A stretch of 64,000 bases of DNA, taken from contig CM060731.1 in the NCBI GenBank assembly GCA_030704615.1, positions 57,082,756-57,146,755 of the forward strand, read 5' to 3'. Below are positions 13,007 to 24,329 of the stretch, piece after piece. The DNA comes from Takakia lepidozioides (lineage: Eukaryota > Streptophyta > Takakiopsida > Takakiales > Takakiaceae). The notes beneath the pieces were generated by a model. That model saw only the letters and a program-made list of their open reading frames with translations, had not been told where the DNA came from and ran no database searches. How positions within the stretch are numbered: position 1 is the first letter of the stretch; each line of letters starts with the position of its first letter. Position numbers and translations under genes: made by a program.

Positions 13007-13175
13007 AGTGTAGATTCTTTTAGTAGAAAAAAACCAGCCGTAGTGATAAAATTAGATTAAATGTCGTGGGCTGATAATCTCTTGAATGTATACACACAAC
13101 ATTCTAGCATCATAATCAGTCACAAGCATCTGAAATAAATTTGAGTTATGAGGAGAGCAGATACATAGAAGAATG
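13007..13175 (+). repeat. Dispersed 170-bp repeat, copy 1
   Basis: Starts TAGTGTAGATTCTTTTAG and continues through ACACAACATTCTAGCATC and GAGTTATGAGGAGAGCA. The same words in the same order are found at 45,787-45,957, with scattered substitutions. Confidence 0.75.
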
Positions 13176-13621
13176 AGCTGCTGAAGATGTTTGACATAAT
13201 TGCACAAGTGGGCAGAGTTTCTGTGACTGTTCTTAACTACAAAGAGACGAATTAGCTATAATCTATCAAACAACTAGAAAACAAGCTGTTAAGACACACT
13301 GTTGAAGGTGTTACCAAACTACATATACTAAGCTAACATAATGGTGACCAAGTTTAGTTGTCTAAGTGTCGAGGGAAGTGGAGTCATGCCAAGAAAATGT
13401 CACGTGTTGGCTGAGCAATCCAAGAAGAACTTGTAACCCTAAGTAGTTATTTCTATTGTGAGATGAATCATGAATTACAATAGATTCCTTACCAGATATG
13501 GTTTACTTAATAGGTCCTCCGCAAATCATAATTGGAAGGAAAGTGGACTCTTGCCGAAACAAGCTTGACTTATAGTATCAATTGACCCAAAGACTACTGC
13601 ATTTTAGCACATCCAGTAGAC

Positions 13622-13690
13622 TAATGTGGTTTTAAACCCATAACCACTATTCAAGTGGCGGTGTGCCCTAACCACTGGGCTATCTATTGG
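13622..13690 (-). repeat. tRNA-derived SINE head (fragment)
   Basis: On the minus strand, TAGCCCAGTGGTTAG resembles a pol III A box. About 35 bp further comes GGTTTAAAACC, a slightly decayed B box. The same head is better preserved at 24.1-24.26 kb. Confidence 0.5.
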
Positions 13691-14875
13691 AAGTCCTAGA
13701 TCCCAGTACTTGCAGAAAGAGTCACACTATCAAAGATTGAAAACGAAAGCAATTTGGTCGGACATCTCTTGGTGTCGTGCTCATGAAGCCTAAAATTCAA
13801 CAGCCAAGGCAAAAAACTAATATCTAGCACCAGGAGAGCCCGGGGGCAACAGCCACAAGATAAAGAGACTCTTATTCACGCTAACTACAACTGGTGTCTT
13901 CTCCTTGAGTCTTTGTACCATAGATAGACTACTCGTCCACATGATAAACATACTATCCCTCCTAATAGAATAGATTCAAACCCTTTCTGCTGCCTACCCC
14001 GGCCCTTCGAGACATATGCATTGTTCACCATTGTTTTTGCATAACTGTGTCCTAGAGTCAGTTGTCACTCTCCAAGTGTTCTCACTTTGGGATTATGTTC
14101 CTACGATATTGCTCCTTGGGTTCTCCAACACGGTCTTCCGTGTGTCTAGGCCTCATGTTGTAAGGGTTTTAATTTTCCTTCAATAATATTCAACAAACAT
14201 GTAATTAATGCAAGCCCTGCCATATAGGTTGTGACTGTGACGCAAGGCTTGATGGTTGAGTTGAGGTTATGGAGCTTTCATGTCCTTTCCAATCATTTAA
14301 TGAGAGATTGCCCCCAAAAACAATACCTTTGGTCTCTCTTTCTTTGTTCTTTTCAGTTCTTCTTTTCTTGGCCTCTTTACTTTGAGATCCGTTGGAGACT
14401 CAATTGTCCTCACGAGAAGTCTTTCCTTATGAGGATCAGAAATTTCAATGAGCGCAAATAGGATAGGAGGAAATACAAGTCATTTTCTTCCTTGGGGAGA
14501 GAATATCGGCCTGCGAGCTGGTAGACGTACTCACGCATGCATAAAACTATTCATCCAGGAATCTCATCCATTTATAGATATGGATGAAATGTTCCCACTA
14601 CACTTGCCTAGATCTAACTCGAAACTTAATCGCAAGTATTGGTGCTAAGCATCAAAACCCTTTGCGTAGTCCTGCCTTTGCAACAAAGCTCTCAAGGGCT
14701 TCCGACCCCTTTACTCCAAAAAGGAAAGAAAGATAAAATAAGTATTGGTGGATATCCTTATACCATCACAATCCCCAGTTGGAAAATCAATATATGATTC
14801 CCCAAAATAATCTTAATAAAGTTCTGCCAGGGCCTTTGCCCTTGTTCTCAAAAAATAATTAATTAATTAAAAAAA

Positions 14876-15590
14876 ATGAAGCGAGACGTTTGTTTTGTTT
14901 TGTTCACGTTGAGATGTCCTAAACCGCAAGGCCCCATCGCTGGTGCTTGGTCCCGTTGGAAAGCCCTCGACGAGGAGGGGTGCACGGGCTTGGTCTCACG
15001 ATTTTTGGACCTGCGCTGTGGGAGATGTGGAATTCCAAGTACTTTTGGTCGCTATAAATTCATAAAAAATAGCAAAAATGGCAAAGTGGGCATTCCTGGG
15101 ACAATAGTTGGAGCCTCGAGGGGAGAGATATCAAGGGAAAGGTCTTGGGTTCAAGTCTGGTTGAAGGCTCTCCGGAAAAATAAAATAAAATAAAAAAATA
15201 ATGATTAGATATGGGATTGCACTTGGACTTAGATGACAGTGGATACTTGGGCCTCTACATGGGAGATGCACTTGGATACATGAATAGAAGATTGCACTAG
15301 GGCTTACATAGGCCTCGACATTGGAGACGCACTTGGATACATAGGAAATTGCACTTGGTCTTAGATTTCAATTCTTCACACATGGGCCTCGACATAGGAG
15401 ACGCACTTGGATACATAGGGGATTGCATTTGGACTTAGATGACACTAGACACTTGGGCCAACGGCAGAGGTTACCTTAGAGGTCGCACTTGGGCCTCGAC
15501 ATAGGAGACGCACTAGGATACATAGGAGATCTTGCACTTGGACTTAGATGACATTGAATACTTGGGCCAACGGCACAGGCTACCCTAGTT
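14876..15590 (+). mobile_element. Composite tRNA-like element with VNTR tail, copy 1
   Basis: Begins GCGAGACGTTTGTTTTG and includes GGAATTCCAAGTACTTTTGG. It then has a tRNA-like part (GTGGGCATTC, A-box-like TGGGACAATAGTTGG, B-box-like GGGTTCAAGTC), followed by an A-rich stretch (AAAATAAAATAAAA). From 15,195 it continues as about five imperfect copies of a 60-80 bp unit containing GGAGACGCACTTGGATACAT and TTGCACTTGGACTTAGATGA. An inverted copy with the same order lies at 23,218-24,012, so SINE-like part and tandem part belong together. Confidence 0.6.
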
Positions 15591-15599
15591 ATGTGTAAC

Positions 15600-16380
15600 T
15601 CCATAAATGGTCAATGGCTGGCATACTGGAGTGAATACCTTTTTTCTTTGACATTTATTTCACAAGACTTGAAATATCACCTCCAGAACATTGTCCCACG
15701 GTAACAAAACAGACACAACATGTTGATAACTCAAGGCATGAAATATTCATCCAATTGACACTCTCTATTACTCCATTACAAATAACTGTCTTTGCCAGTG
15801 ATCTGATCATACATATGCTCTCCTCCACTCAATGGTTCAACACACCGAACCATAACTTTCAAGCGACTATTGTCTCCATATTTGGGTGTACCCCTCCATA
15901 GCCTTTCATTCTCTTAGCATCCGTTATTACAGTAGACTTCTCAAAATCACCTCAGTACATTTCCAGTAACAGGTGGTATGCAATATCTACTTTGTAACCG
16001 ATTGGTTGGCCCTCCAAAACATCTTTGAGAGCTCTTCTTTATGTGAGATTGCGGAGTCACTTGCCCCTAAAACAGGTTTTCGAGTATTTTTTTCTTTAAG
16101 GAGCATAGGACTCAGAAGAGGTGAGCTGCATATCGGCACCTGTGACCCATCCTGACAGCTGTGCCTTTCTGTCTGACTCCATGAATTCAACAACATTCTG
16201 TCTCTAAGCTTTGAGTGGCCATGTCAAGATGAGCAGATAATAATATGCTGCTCATTTCTTGCAAGCTCAATTCGGTAAAGACTTTCCCTTCCGGTAGCAA
16301 ACTAGGTAAATTGGCTACGGCGTAGCTGGCGATTCGAGGGTCAGTTCTAGTTTAGTTACTGTGATATGAATTGGGCTAAG
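15600..16380. other. 3' flank of hydrolase gene
   Basis: No coding exon or clear repeat seen. It may hold the 3' UTR of the minus-strand hydrolase gene that stops at 16,383. Confidence 0.4.
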
Positions 16381-16382
16381 AG

Positions 16383-19300
16383 TCATGTAAAAGTTTTAGG
16401 ATTTTCAATATGTGGAAGGTGACCACACCCCTGTATGATCTCCAGTCTTGCCTTCGGCAGATCAGTCATAAATCTCAGGACAGGAGTAAAAAGAAAAATT
16501 AGCCTTGAACGACATTGACTAGTTGATATTGTATCTTCTGGTGTGCAGGCTCATCCACATGCAAAAGCTTGACATGGAAGCATGCAGGACTAGCATCTCA
16601 CACTTCAGTAGTTTTTGGCTCACCTCAGCAAACATCTTGGGTAAAATCTGGTCTTGTTCTCCCCATATTACAAGTACTTCCTGCTGCACCTGCATAGATA
16701 TTTCCAGAAAACCAATGTCTTCACAGATTCGCATTTAAGGTTTTTTCTCTGATAATCTCTTCAAATCCATCCAGTCATCATCCACACTGAAGATATAGCA
16801 GCTCTCATTAGAGGAGAGGAGGAAGACTTCTCCCGAAGCCAGCGTAAATTATGGTGTCTCCGAAGGGCTACCGCCTTCTGTTGCATCAAACAGTGCAAAC
16901 GTCCCACCTGTCAAATCAACCCCCATTCATGACTGCAACAACCATCTCTCTCTCGCTCTCTGCCAACTGGGCTGTTGAGTTTGCATGCGGACAAGTGCCT
17001 CTGTGATTGCCTTAATGGCAGAGTACAATCTCTCTCTCTCACAGGGTGGGGAGTCTACCTTGAACAATAAACAGATGCAGAGAGGAACGATTGCCAATGC
17101 CCAATGTGAGGGTGGCATGTAGACAATATCTATTTCTGATACAATGTCCTGGGTATTCTCATCAGAGAGGGACCCTCTTCAGGGCCTTCTGTTCACCAAC
17201 TTTCAGAATCTCGGGGCTGCCTAAATCGTTGGCCCTGCTGGGGTCTAATTGCTGGGCAGCTCACACAAAGCAGATTGATGCTTGTGTGAAGGGCTTTCTG
17301 GAGGAAATCTGGAAGGCCCCAACCAATTGTTTATACGATGGCAAGTCCCACTACTGGAGTGAGCCCCTCACAAAGGTAGTGACTGTTCCCTCTTGTTCCA
17401 CCCAAACTGTGCACAGGGTCTATGGCCACAAGGGTATGGCAAACAACGTCTCATTTGCCCTTTTGTTCTGCCCAAACTGGGCATGGGGCCTATGGCCACA
17501 AGGCTACAACAATGTCTTAGGAGTACGTTCCCTCTATCTCTCTCTCTGAGCAAAATAAGGTAGAAAACACAGAGACTGGAATCTATTAACTTTGAAAAAC
17601 ATGGGAGGGCCTTTTCCAGCATCGAAGCAAAAGCCTCCACCTTGTCACAGTTCCTGAGGAGCAGGTCTGGCAATATTGTTCCAGCCAACTTTTTAGAGCA
17701 AAAATTGATAATAAAGCCAGGGCAGTAAGGAATGTATGTGTCAGAGGAAGAGAAGTGCAAGTAGCACCACAAATGCATAGTCTGGCTGTAGACTTCGAAC
17801 CCAGGGACAGAGCCAACAGAAAGAACGGTAGAAAGATACGACTTGCCCGCATAGCATCAAGCAGAGAAGAAAAGGTGCCTCTGGGGAAGATCAAGGTATT
17901 GGCATATAATCGCACTGGCACGCTCTTTAGGACTGCCACCTGTGCCACCCAGTTCCTCACTTCTCAACAGTACGAAGTAACCTTGTGGGTCAGCACCAGA
18001 AAATCCATTTCTGGCCAAAGCTCTTGATATTTGCCAGAAAGTTAGATACTTGAGTAATCAAACCCCATACAAGGTTGTGTTTTACAGGTCCATATCAACT
18101 CACAGTGGCTATTTATGGCCCCACCTCTAGGCCCAAAAAAGAGGATCAAACCCCATCAGATCACCCACCGCTGAGAGTTAGGAGTTTTGAAACATAGCAC
18201 AAAGTTACAGAATAAATGCAAAAAAGTATCACTACCCACTTAAATCAAACCAATAAGTCTATCTCCTCACGCTGGTTCAACATTCCACTGCTGAGATTTA
18301 GATAGCTCATTTTGCTGCGTTTTTTGTGCCATACTGTGATGTTCTAAATTTTCCATGAGGTCCATCCTAGGATATACGTTATCAATACTAAATCCCTTTT
18401 GTAATCAGATTGTCGTCCACTGTACGTGAGAGTGTTGACACTTACATAGCCTGCTGGGCTAAATCCAGAACCTCCTCTGGGAGGGTTGATTTCCAGCTGA
18501 TACTGTGCCATCCAGGGTACGTCATGGCCAATGGAAATGATCAGCAATAGATAATCTCCCTTATCCTGCTGTCTCCAGAACATCGACACGGTATGTGGAC
18601 AGAAGGCTTAGATTCTTACATCTGTCTCTTTCACTCGTTCCCACTGAATAAATAATTTCCCTCTTAAAGCGATAATCTCCAACTTAAACACCTACACTCC
18701 CTGGTTGAGCTGTGGACTGATCTGGCGTCAGGGCAGAAAACCTCTAGATTCACCACATATACACAGAACATTTGACACTTCAGGAGAGGTAACCAACAGG
18801 AATTCTAGACCGTGGAGAAATAGAAACCATACCCCTATATAGGCCAACAGCCTTGGCAGGGTTGCCATTTCCGCACTCCCTCTGCATACCCCTGTGCATC
18901 AACAAGAACCAATTTTGCCACCTGCAGTCCGAGTGCGAACCAGACAGTTCAAAGTGCTTGCACGCATTAATAGTAACAAATTCTCCAAGACTGGAGAACA
19001 AGGCATAACGGTAGAGTGAAGAAAGGCAGAGAAATAACTTACAGATGTGCAAGTGCAAAATCAATGGCAGTTGCACCCCCTGGGCTTGACCCCACCAGTA
19101 CCATAGGCCGCTTCACATATGCTTTCCAAAACTACACACAAGGGAAAGATCCATGCCACACAGCATTTTTACAAACAAGATATATGGATCAAATTTACTT
19201 TGATTTGCTTCAGAGGACTTTGTAAAAGGTAGACTTTACTATTCGTTCGCAGACTTTTCTTCTCCTCTCGCTATATGTCTTAGGTTGACCAGGCAGGCAG

Positions 19301-20000
19301 CATTTCATCAAGTCTACTTGCAATAAGTGAATATGCCAAAGGGTAGTTACCTCATATAGATGCTCTCGCTTTGCAGTCACCCCATATGATGTCAACCCTA
19401 CTGCCAGCATGCACCACCGCAAGCCATCTCATCAGAGTGCCCCATGCAGACATAGTTTTCTACTTTCCACCAATGCACACACGAGTTAGCATCAAATTTG
19501 AATATGGTGACACTTGATCATACGAGACCTCAATGGTTGGCAAAGAGGAGAAAATGAATCTAGTAATCTAGTTACCAGAAAGTAAAGAGAACTTGCCAGC
19601 ATCAGAAAAGCCCCAGCCAAGAATATCAACCACCCAACTCTCCACCCCAGCCTCCTCTAGTAGTGGATAAGTGCACCGCCATTCCAGCAATGAACTGACA
19701 ATACCCATCATTCTATAAAGTTGACTGAAACTGGCTGAAGTCCAACTGTAACACTAGGAATATGATTCCTCAAAAGGAGGGCATTCCACAATGTTCCACT
19801 CCAACCAGAAAGAAACCTGATTATATTCTCAAAAGTCAATAGAGATGAAATTTAGAAAGGTGAGAATCCCATTGCGACAAGGTTCTAACCTGTCGAAACC
19901 ATGGAGAACTGTTGGTAATGAACCTGTATGTATTACCTTGGGCACCACACAGCTGGGCATAATTGGCCGTGGAGAAAGACTCGTCTGTGAGACCCAATGG
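16383..20000 (-). CDS. Plant alpha/beta hydrolase-fold gene, probably damaged
   Basis: Exons in order on the minus strand: (1) ends at 19,890 with LPTVLHGFDS. (2) 19,694-19,576 continues in phase as SLLEWRCTYPLLEE and VVDILGWGFSDAGK. (3) 19,131-19,043 carries the nucleophile elbow RPMVLVGSSPGGATAIDFAL (catalytic Ser in GSSPG). (4) from 18,921, VAKLVLVDAQGYAEGV, then after a one-base frame break MATLPRLLAYIGVWFLF. (5) near 17.95-17.85 kb, VLKSVPVRLYANTLIF. (6) from 16,689, VQQEVLVIWGEQDQILP (catalytic acid loop). (7) 16,473-16,383, ARLEIIQGCGHLPHIENPKTFT and stop (catalytic His). Motifs match the plant family with HGF..S.LEWR and GCGHLPH, often plastid-targeted. Damage: the frame break near 18.86 kb (loss of one A in an A run fits), a phase conflict before exon 4, and a SINE body inside the VGRLHCL exon near 16.9 kb. 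Substrate unknown. Confidence 0.72.
16800..16892 (-). repeat. SINE body fragment inside hydrolase exon
   Basis: The stretch around TTATGGTGTCTCCGAAGGGC matches in order the body of the SINE at 24.11-24.20 kb (TTATGGTGTC, AAGGGCTAC, CCTTC). It follows directly after codons for VGRLHCL, where family members continue with conserved coding sequence. Confidence 0.45.
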
Positions 20001-20270
20001 AACACCAGCAATACAATGTCCTTTATCTCAGTTCAGAAGTAGCTGTATGCCAAAAGAGCACTTGCTGTCCAGGGAGAGCACTTGCTGTCCAGGGCGAGCA
20101 CAGGAAACCCATGAAGCTTTCACATTGGGGGAGTTTGCAGTAGATGACAGTAGCTCGTAAATTACTGACAAAACCAAACGTCAATGATGTCACCGTATTC
20201 AGAATGTAAGATGCTAATGGCTCCACATCCATGCTGCTACGGCAGTATGAACAATATAAGTTATGCAATA

Positions 20271-20642
20271 GAGTTATCCGTAAAGTGAGCCTGAATTTGG
20301 TACCCTGTTTGGACCCGAGTTACGGGTTTTATCCTGAGTTTGAGTTAATCCGTAAAGTGCAGAAAACTGGGCATGAAGTCAGAAAAGAGGGCACCAAATC
20401 ATAAACTGGGGATGAGGGCAATCGCTGCTATGGAGCGAGCTCGTGGGCTCTGACCGCCTCCGCCTCGACGACTAACCAAACTCGGCACCAGACTCCTCTC
20501 ACCCCCATTTTTCCTAGTCCTGGCAGTTTGGTCCCGTGTTTTTTTTAGTCGTACCGCTTGATCCTGAGTTTCGAGTTTCATACCGAGTTCTGGCCAAACT
20601 CAGGGTTCTCATGCCGAGTTTGGGACCCTTTACGGATAACTC
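20271..20642. mobile_element. TA-flanked MITE, copy 1
   Basis: Perfect 15-bp terminal inverted repeats GAGTTATCCGTAAAG and CTTTACGGATAACTC bound a 372-bp element with TA on both sides. There is no ORF. The ends match the MITE at 44,548-44,991. The TA duplication suggests Tc1/mariner mobilisation. Confidence 0.8.
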
Positions 20643-20644
20643 TA

Positions 20645-21250
20645 ATGTAACCATCCCAACGATCTTTGGACGCAGTCTGCCTGAAATTGTGCATCTCATT
20701 TAACTGTCCTTCGTTCTGTTAGTTCGTTCATCGACTCTCTTTGCATGAAGAGCAAAGAGATGTGTGTAGGCCTGTGTTCTCTCTCGCTCGACGGGACAAT
20801 TCTCCGACTGTTGTGCGTAGGAAGGTATGGAATACCAAATGAGACCTTTGGACTCCCACGTCCAGATAGACAGAGACATGGCAACTTGACTAGAGCCCAC
20901 CTCAGACAAACAAACAAGCAAGACAGTTTCGACATCGACATTCAACAGTTTTTGAGGAAAAGGCACATGTGTGCAAAAGCATTCGCCGATGGCAGCCTAA
21001 GGACGTTTCGGGTCAGATGATTTTCAACCAAAGCAGCACTTCCATTTCACTTTCTCAGAAGATACAATGCCCCAAAACGATCAATGATCAAGACAGATTG
21101 GGTACATGCTCGTTTTCAGAGCCAACGATCTACAACCTCGCAACTCGCAACCTCTTGATCTTTATGGCCATGGACAGTAATTACACGGAGTCGGTGACAA
21201 CAAATTACATCGTCTGTTGACACCATTAGTCAGTCACACAGTCCCAGGAC
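20645..21250. other. Intergenic, 3' of ASR gene
   Basis: Short ORFs only, none coding-like. It may include the 3' UTR of the ASR gene. Confidence 0.4.
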
Positions 21251-21252
21251 GC

Positions 21253-22411
21253 TTAAAACCAGCCGTGCTTCTTCTCTTTGCCAGGATCCTCGAACTGTTC
21301 CCGTCGCTCCTCCGCTCCCTCTTTCTGGTGGTGTCCATAGACGCCAAGGCCAGCTGATCCAACAGCCAGTCCAGCAGCAACTTCTGCCTCGATGGTATGT
21401 CTGCGAGCGTTCGCAGGATCCTTTCCTATCTGACTGCGCTCATACTGCCAAACACACCGAACACAAATATTACCACAGGCGTGAAAAGAGCGGCCCCTAA
21501 AACAGAGCAAATATCAAAAAGCAAAACCAAGATGGTGTTCAATTCTACCGAGGCAGGGAACTACTTCCAGATGCATGGACTTTCTACTCCATAAGCTGTG
21601 GCGCAGGCCAGGTGCATTCTTGTTTCGAAGCAAGGAGCTGAGTTCCTCCAGCTATTTTCGAACTGTGCAGATTTGAGATGTAGTACAAGTAAGCATTAAC
21701 ACCGTGAACAAAACCTATGACCAGAGACGACAACCATTTGTCGGTGAAAAGCAACCGGGTTGAACAAATGGTTGATTTTCAACCAAATCTATGACCAGAG
21801 CCGACAAGCCAAGCAGCAAATCAGATCAATGTCGGTTGAAAGGCGTAAGAGTCTGTTACAAGAGTAGCACCGTCAATCAGAAGCTAGAGAGAACGACACA
21901 GACATGATACATATTGCAGAAGATTAAAGCAGAACGCCTCTCAATGACAGAAGCATATCCCATTTTCTCTCAGCTCCCTCCAAAATGCAATACAAATCAG
22001 TAGAATCGAACTCACCAGCCCAAATGCGCCGGCTGCCAAAGTACCCACAACTCCTGCTTCCTCTTCTCTCTTGTAAGTCGTCTCCTCCCTGCGAGTCTTC
22101 TCAATGCCATCAATCCTTACCTTCGCCTCTGACGCTTCCGTGGTCTCTACAACCACAGTACCTTCATTGCCATAGCGATTCTGGCCCTGGTATCTCCCTT
22201 CTTCTTGTCCGTAGCCGCCACCATAGCCCGACTCATGCTTATGGTGATGACCCTCCTCACGCCTGTCAAACCTTTCCTCCTCGTCCTCCCGGCGCCTCTC
22301 AAACCTTTCCTCCTCGTCCTCCCGGCGCCTCTCAAACCTTCTCTCCTCGTCCTCATCTCGCCTCTCATGTCTTTCCTCCTCCCGATGGTGGTGGCCGTGA
22401 TGCTCAGACAT
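21253..22411 (-). CDS. ABA/WDS (ASR) stress protein, two exons
   Basis: Exon 1 is 22,411-22,016 and ends at GTGAGT. Exon 2 is 21,444-21,253 and follows TTTGGCAG. They join at a codon boundary to give 195 aa. The N-terminus is His- and charge-rich (MSEHHGHHHREEE, metal-binding in this family), followed by a 12-residue repeat (RRREDEEERF, about three copies). The ABA/WDS domain spans the intron: GVVGTLAAGAFGL, then YERSQIGKDPANARRHTIE, EVAAGLAVGSAGLGVYGHH and the basic end KEKKHGWF. Known ASR proteins are small, partly disordered, Zn2+-binding nuclear/cytosolic proteins induced by drought and ABA. A TATA box lies about 105 bp upstream of the ATG. No frame damage is seen, in contrast to most of the window. 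Identity is confident; exact function in this plant is inferred. Confidence 0.9.
22270..22345 (-). repeat. 36-bp tandem repeat inside ASR exon 1
   Basis: Two nearly identical 36-bp units (CTTTCCTCCTCGTCCTCCCG on the plus strand) plus a diverged third encode the FERRREDEEER repeat. Being a multiple of 3, copy-number change keeps the frame. Confidence 0.8.
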
Positions 22412-22516
22412 TGTGAAGAGAAGAGATGAACAACACCCAAATGCAGGAGGCTAACAACGATCACTCAAGCTTCACAACCCTCTCAGCCGTTGTTGAGATG
22501 AAGGGCAAGCAGCCAA

Positions 22517-22526
22517 ATATATATGG
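22517..22526 (-). promoter_or_regulatory. TATA box of the ASR gene
   Basis: On the minus strand CCATATATATTT lies about 105 bp upstream of the ASR start codon, leaving room for a leader of roughly 75 nt. CACATGTG at about 22,570 could be a MYC-type site. Confidence 0.5.
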
Positions 22527-22559
22527 CGATCTCTAACGCGTCTTCACTCATTTCCCATG

Positions 22560-23210
22560 ATGCATGCCCCACATGTGCATCCTCCCTCTCATCATTTCCC
22601 AAATCTGGATTTGGCAATCATGAGCACATACAATTGCCCACCACGAAGCTCACATTCTTGGATTGCACCGGATAAAGAAAAACAACGTCGCACCTATCAC
22701 AATGCTTCGATTGTTTTCGTGATCCCTCCCAAGTTCGAACTTCCAACCCATCCACCGGCCTACCCCACCACCCACTCCGACTCCAGAGTCCGCTGGACGT
22801 ACACAGGATTAGATTCCTGAGCATCTGCAGGATAGAACAGCAGTGCTATGATGTGGGTTGTACTCGATACGCGTCTGTGTGTCAGCTCATTCATGGCATC
22901 ATCATTCATGTGACCACCGACCACCTCGGGAGTCGCCCCTGGCCCTTCGCTTGCGCTTGCGTTGGACTTGCCGGTGTTGGAGCTACGGTACTTACAATCC
23001 TGTGTACGTATTACCATGCAAAAACCAGTGTTGGACTGGTATCAAGTTTTTTACATACCAGACTGGACCTGGTACCAGGCATATCACAAAACTTTCATAC
23101 CAGTCTGGTCTATATAATGGTGGATGTATTTTTTTTCTGGTATGAATATGAGTATCATGACCACAATACCAGTTGGTATGAGATATCAATTGTGGTATCA
23201 TTCCAAAGCC
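22560..23210. other. ASR upstream region and ATACCAG palindromes
   Basis: No gene. From 23,020 to 23,200, ACCAG/CTGGT words occur repeatedly in both orientations (GACTGGTATC, ATACCAGTCTGGT). The same words occur at 24.02-24.32 kb, flanking the composite repeats. Confidence 0.4.
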
Positions 23211-23217
23211 ACTAGGG

Positions 23218-24012
23218 TAGCATGTGCGTTGGCCCAAGTGTCCAATGTCATCTACCTATCTCCAAGTGCAATCCCACATGTATCGAGAGACCCCCCTTGT
23301 TTGGGAGATCTTGGGTAGCATGTGGTGTTGGCCCATCTCTGAAGAATTGAAATCTAAGCCCAAGTGTGATCCCCTATGTATCCAAGTGTGTCTCCTACGC
23401 GTCGAGGCCCAAGTGCGACATCTAGGATATAAGCCTGTGCCGTTGGCCCATGTGTGAGGAATTGAAATCTAAGACCAAGTGCAATTTCCTATGTATCCCA
23501 GTGCGTCTCCTACGTCAAAGCCCATCTAAGGCCAATTGCAATCTTTTATGTATCCAAGTGCATCTCCCATGTAGCGGCCCAAGTGTCCACTGTCATCTAA
23601 GTCCAAGTGCAATCCCCTATGTATCAAAGTGCGTCTCCTATGTCGGGGCCCAAATGCAACCTCTAGGGTACATTTGTCGTTGGCCCAAGTGTCCAATGTC
23701 ATCTAAGTAAGTTTTTTTCTATAGAGCCTACGACCAGATTTGAACCGGAGACCTTTCCCTTGATATCTCTCCCCTCCTACCACTGTCCCACGAATGCCCA
23801 CTTTGCCATTTTTGCTATTTTTTGTGAATTTCTAGCGACCAAAAGTACTTGGAATTCCACATCTCCCTCACCGCTTGTCCAAAAATCATGAGACTAAGCC
23901 GGTGCACCCCTCCTCGTCCAGGGCTTTCCAACGGCACCACACTAGGGCCCGTGGTTTGGGAGATCTCAACGACGCTACAAAACAATACAAAACAAAACAA
24001 ACGTCTCGCTCA
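23218..24012 (-). mobile_element. Composite tRNA-like element with VNTR tail, copy 2 (inverted)
   Basis: Reverse-oriented relative of 14,876-15,590. The tRNA-like block 24,012-23,715 contains AAGTACTTTTGGTCGC, GTGGGACAGTGGTAGGAGG (A-box-like) and GGTTCAAATCTGG (B box). It is followed by the tandem part 23,710-23,218 with repeats of GGAGACGCACTTGGATACAT type. The boxes are better preserved than in copy 1. Confidence 0.6.
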
Positions 24013-24084
24013 TGTATTGATGTGGCTGGTATGAAAGAACTAATACCAGCCTGGTCTTGTATATAACCAAGTATTCTCCCCAAA

Positions 24085-24108
24085 TATATATATATATATA
24101 TATATATG
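24085..24108. repeat. (TA)n microsatellite
   Basis: About 12 TA units, located at the tail end of the minus-strand SINE at 24.11-24.26 kb. Confidence 0.8.
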
Positions 24109-24262
24109 ACGTCTCGCCCCAAGGGAGCCTAAGTTATGGTGTCTTTTCACCACAAGGGCTACTACCTTCCAGCTGTCTTCATGACACACCAGACTGTGGT
24201 TTGAACCCACAACCACATCCAACGGGGTATGTGCCCATTACCACTGGGCTATATGCTGGTTG
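24109..24262 (-). mobile_element. tRNA-derived SINE
   Basis: On the minus strand: ATATAGCCCAGTGGTAATGG (A box), 40 bp later GGGTTCAAACCACAG (B box), then a body with AGCCCTTGTGGTG and ACACCATAACTTAGGC, ending GGGGCGAGACGTC before a TA-repeat tail. Fragments occur at 13.6 and 16.8 kb. Confidence 0.65.
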
Positions 24263-24278
24263 TCGTATTCTCCCAAAT

Positions 24279-24300
24279 GATACCAGACTAGTCTGGTATC
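24279..24300. repeat. Perfect 22-nt palindrome
   Basis: Arms GATACCAGACT and its exact complement abut with no spacer. It is the best-preserved of the ACCAG/CTGGT palindromes in 23.0-24.3 kb. Confidence 0.85.
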
Positions 24301-24329
24301 TAATACCAGTGCATATACAATACTAGGGC

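Larger units (their letters stand above)
12893..14870. other. Intergenic, repeat fragments only
   Basis: No coding exon found. It contains the copy at 13,007-13,175 of a repeat also present at 45.8 kb, and a tRNA-like SINE head near 13.63-13.69 kb. The remainder is AT-rich and unremarkable. Confidence 0.5.

Noticed and set aside
18344-18589. Extra hydrolase exon near 18.5 kb
   Set aside because: Its position in the gene does not fit the order of family motifs and its best reading contains a stop.
24109-24262. Functional tRNA gene
   Set aside because: A and B boxes are present but no cloverleaf acceptor stem closes. The SINE body and repeated copies explain it.
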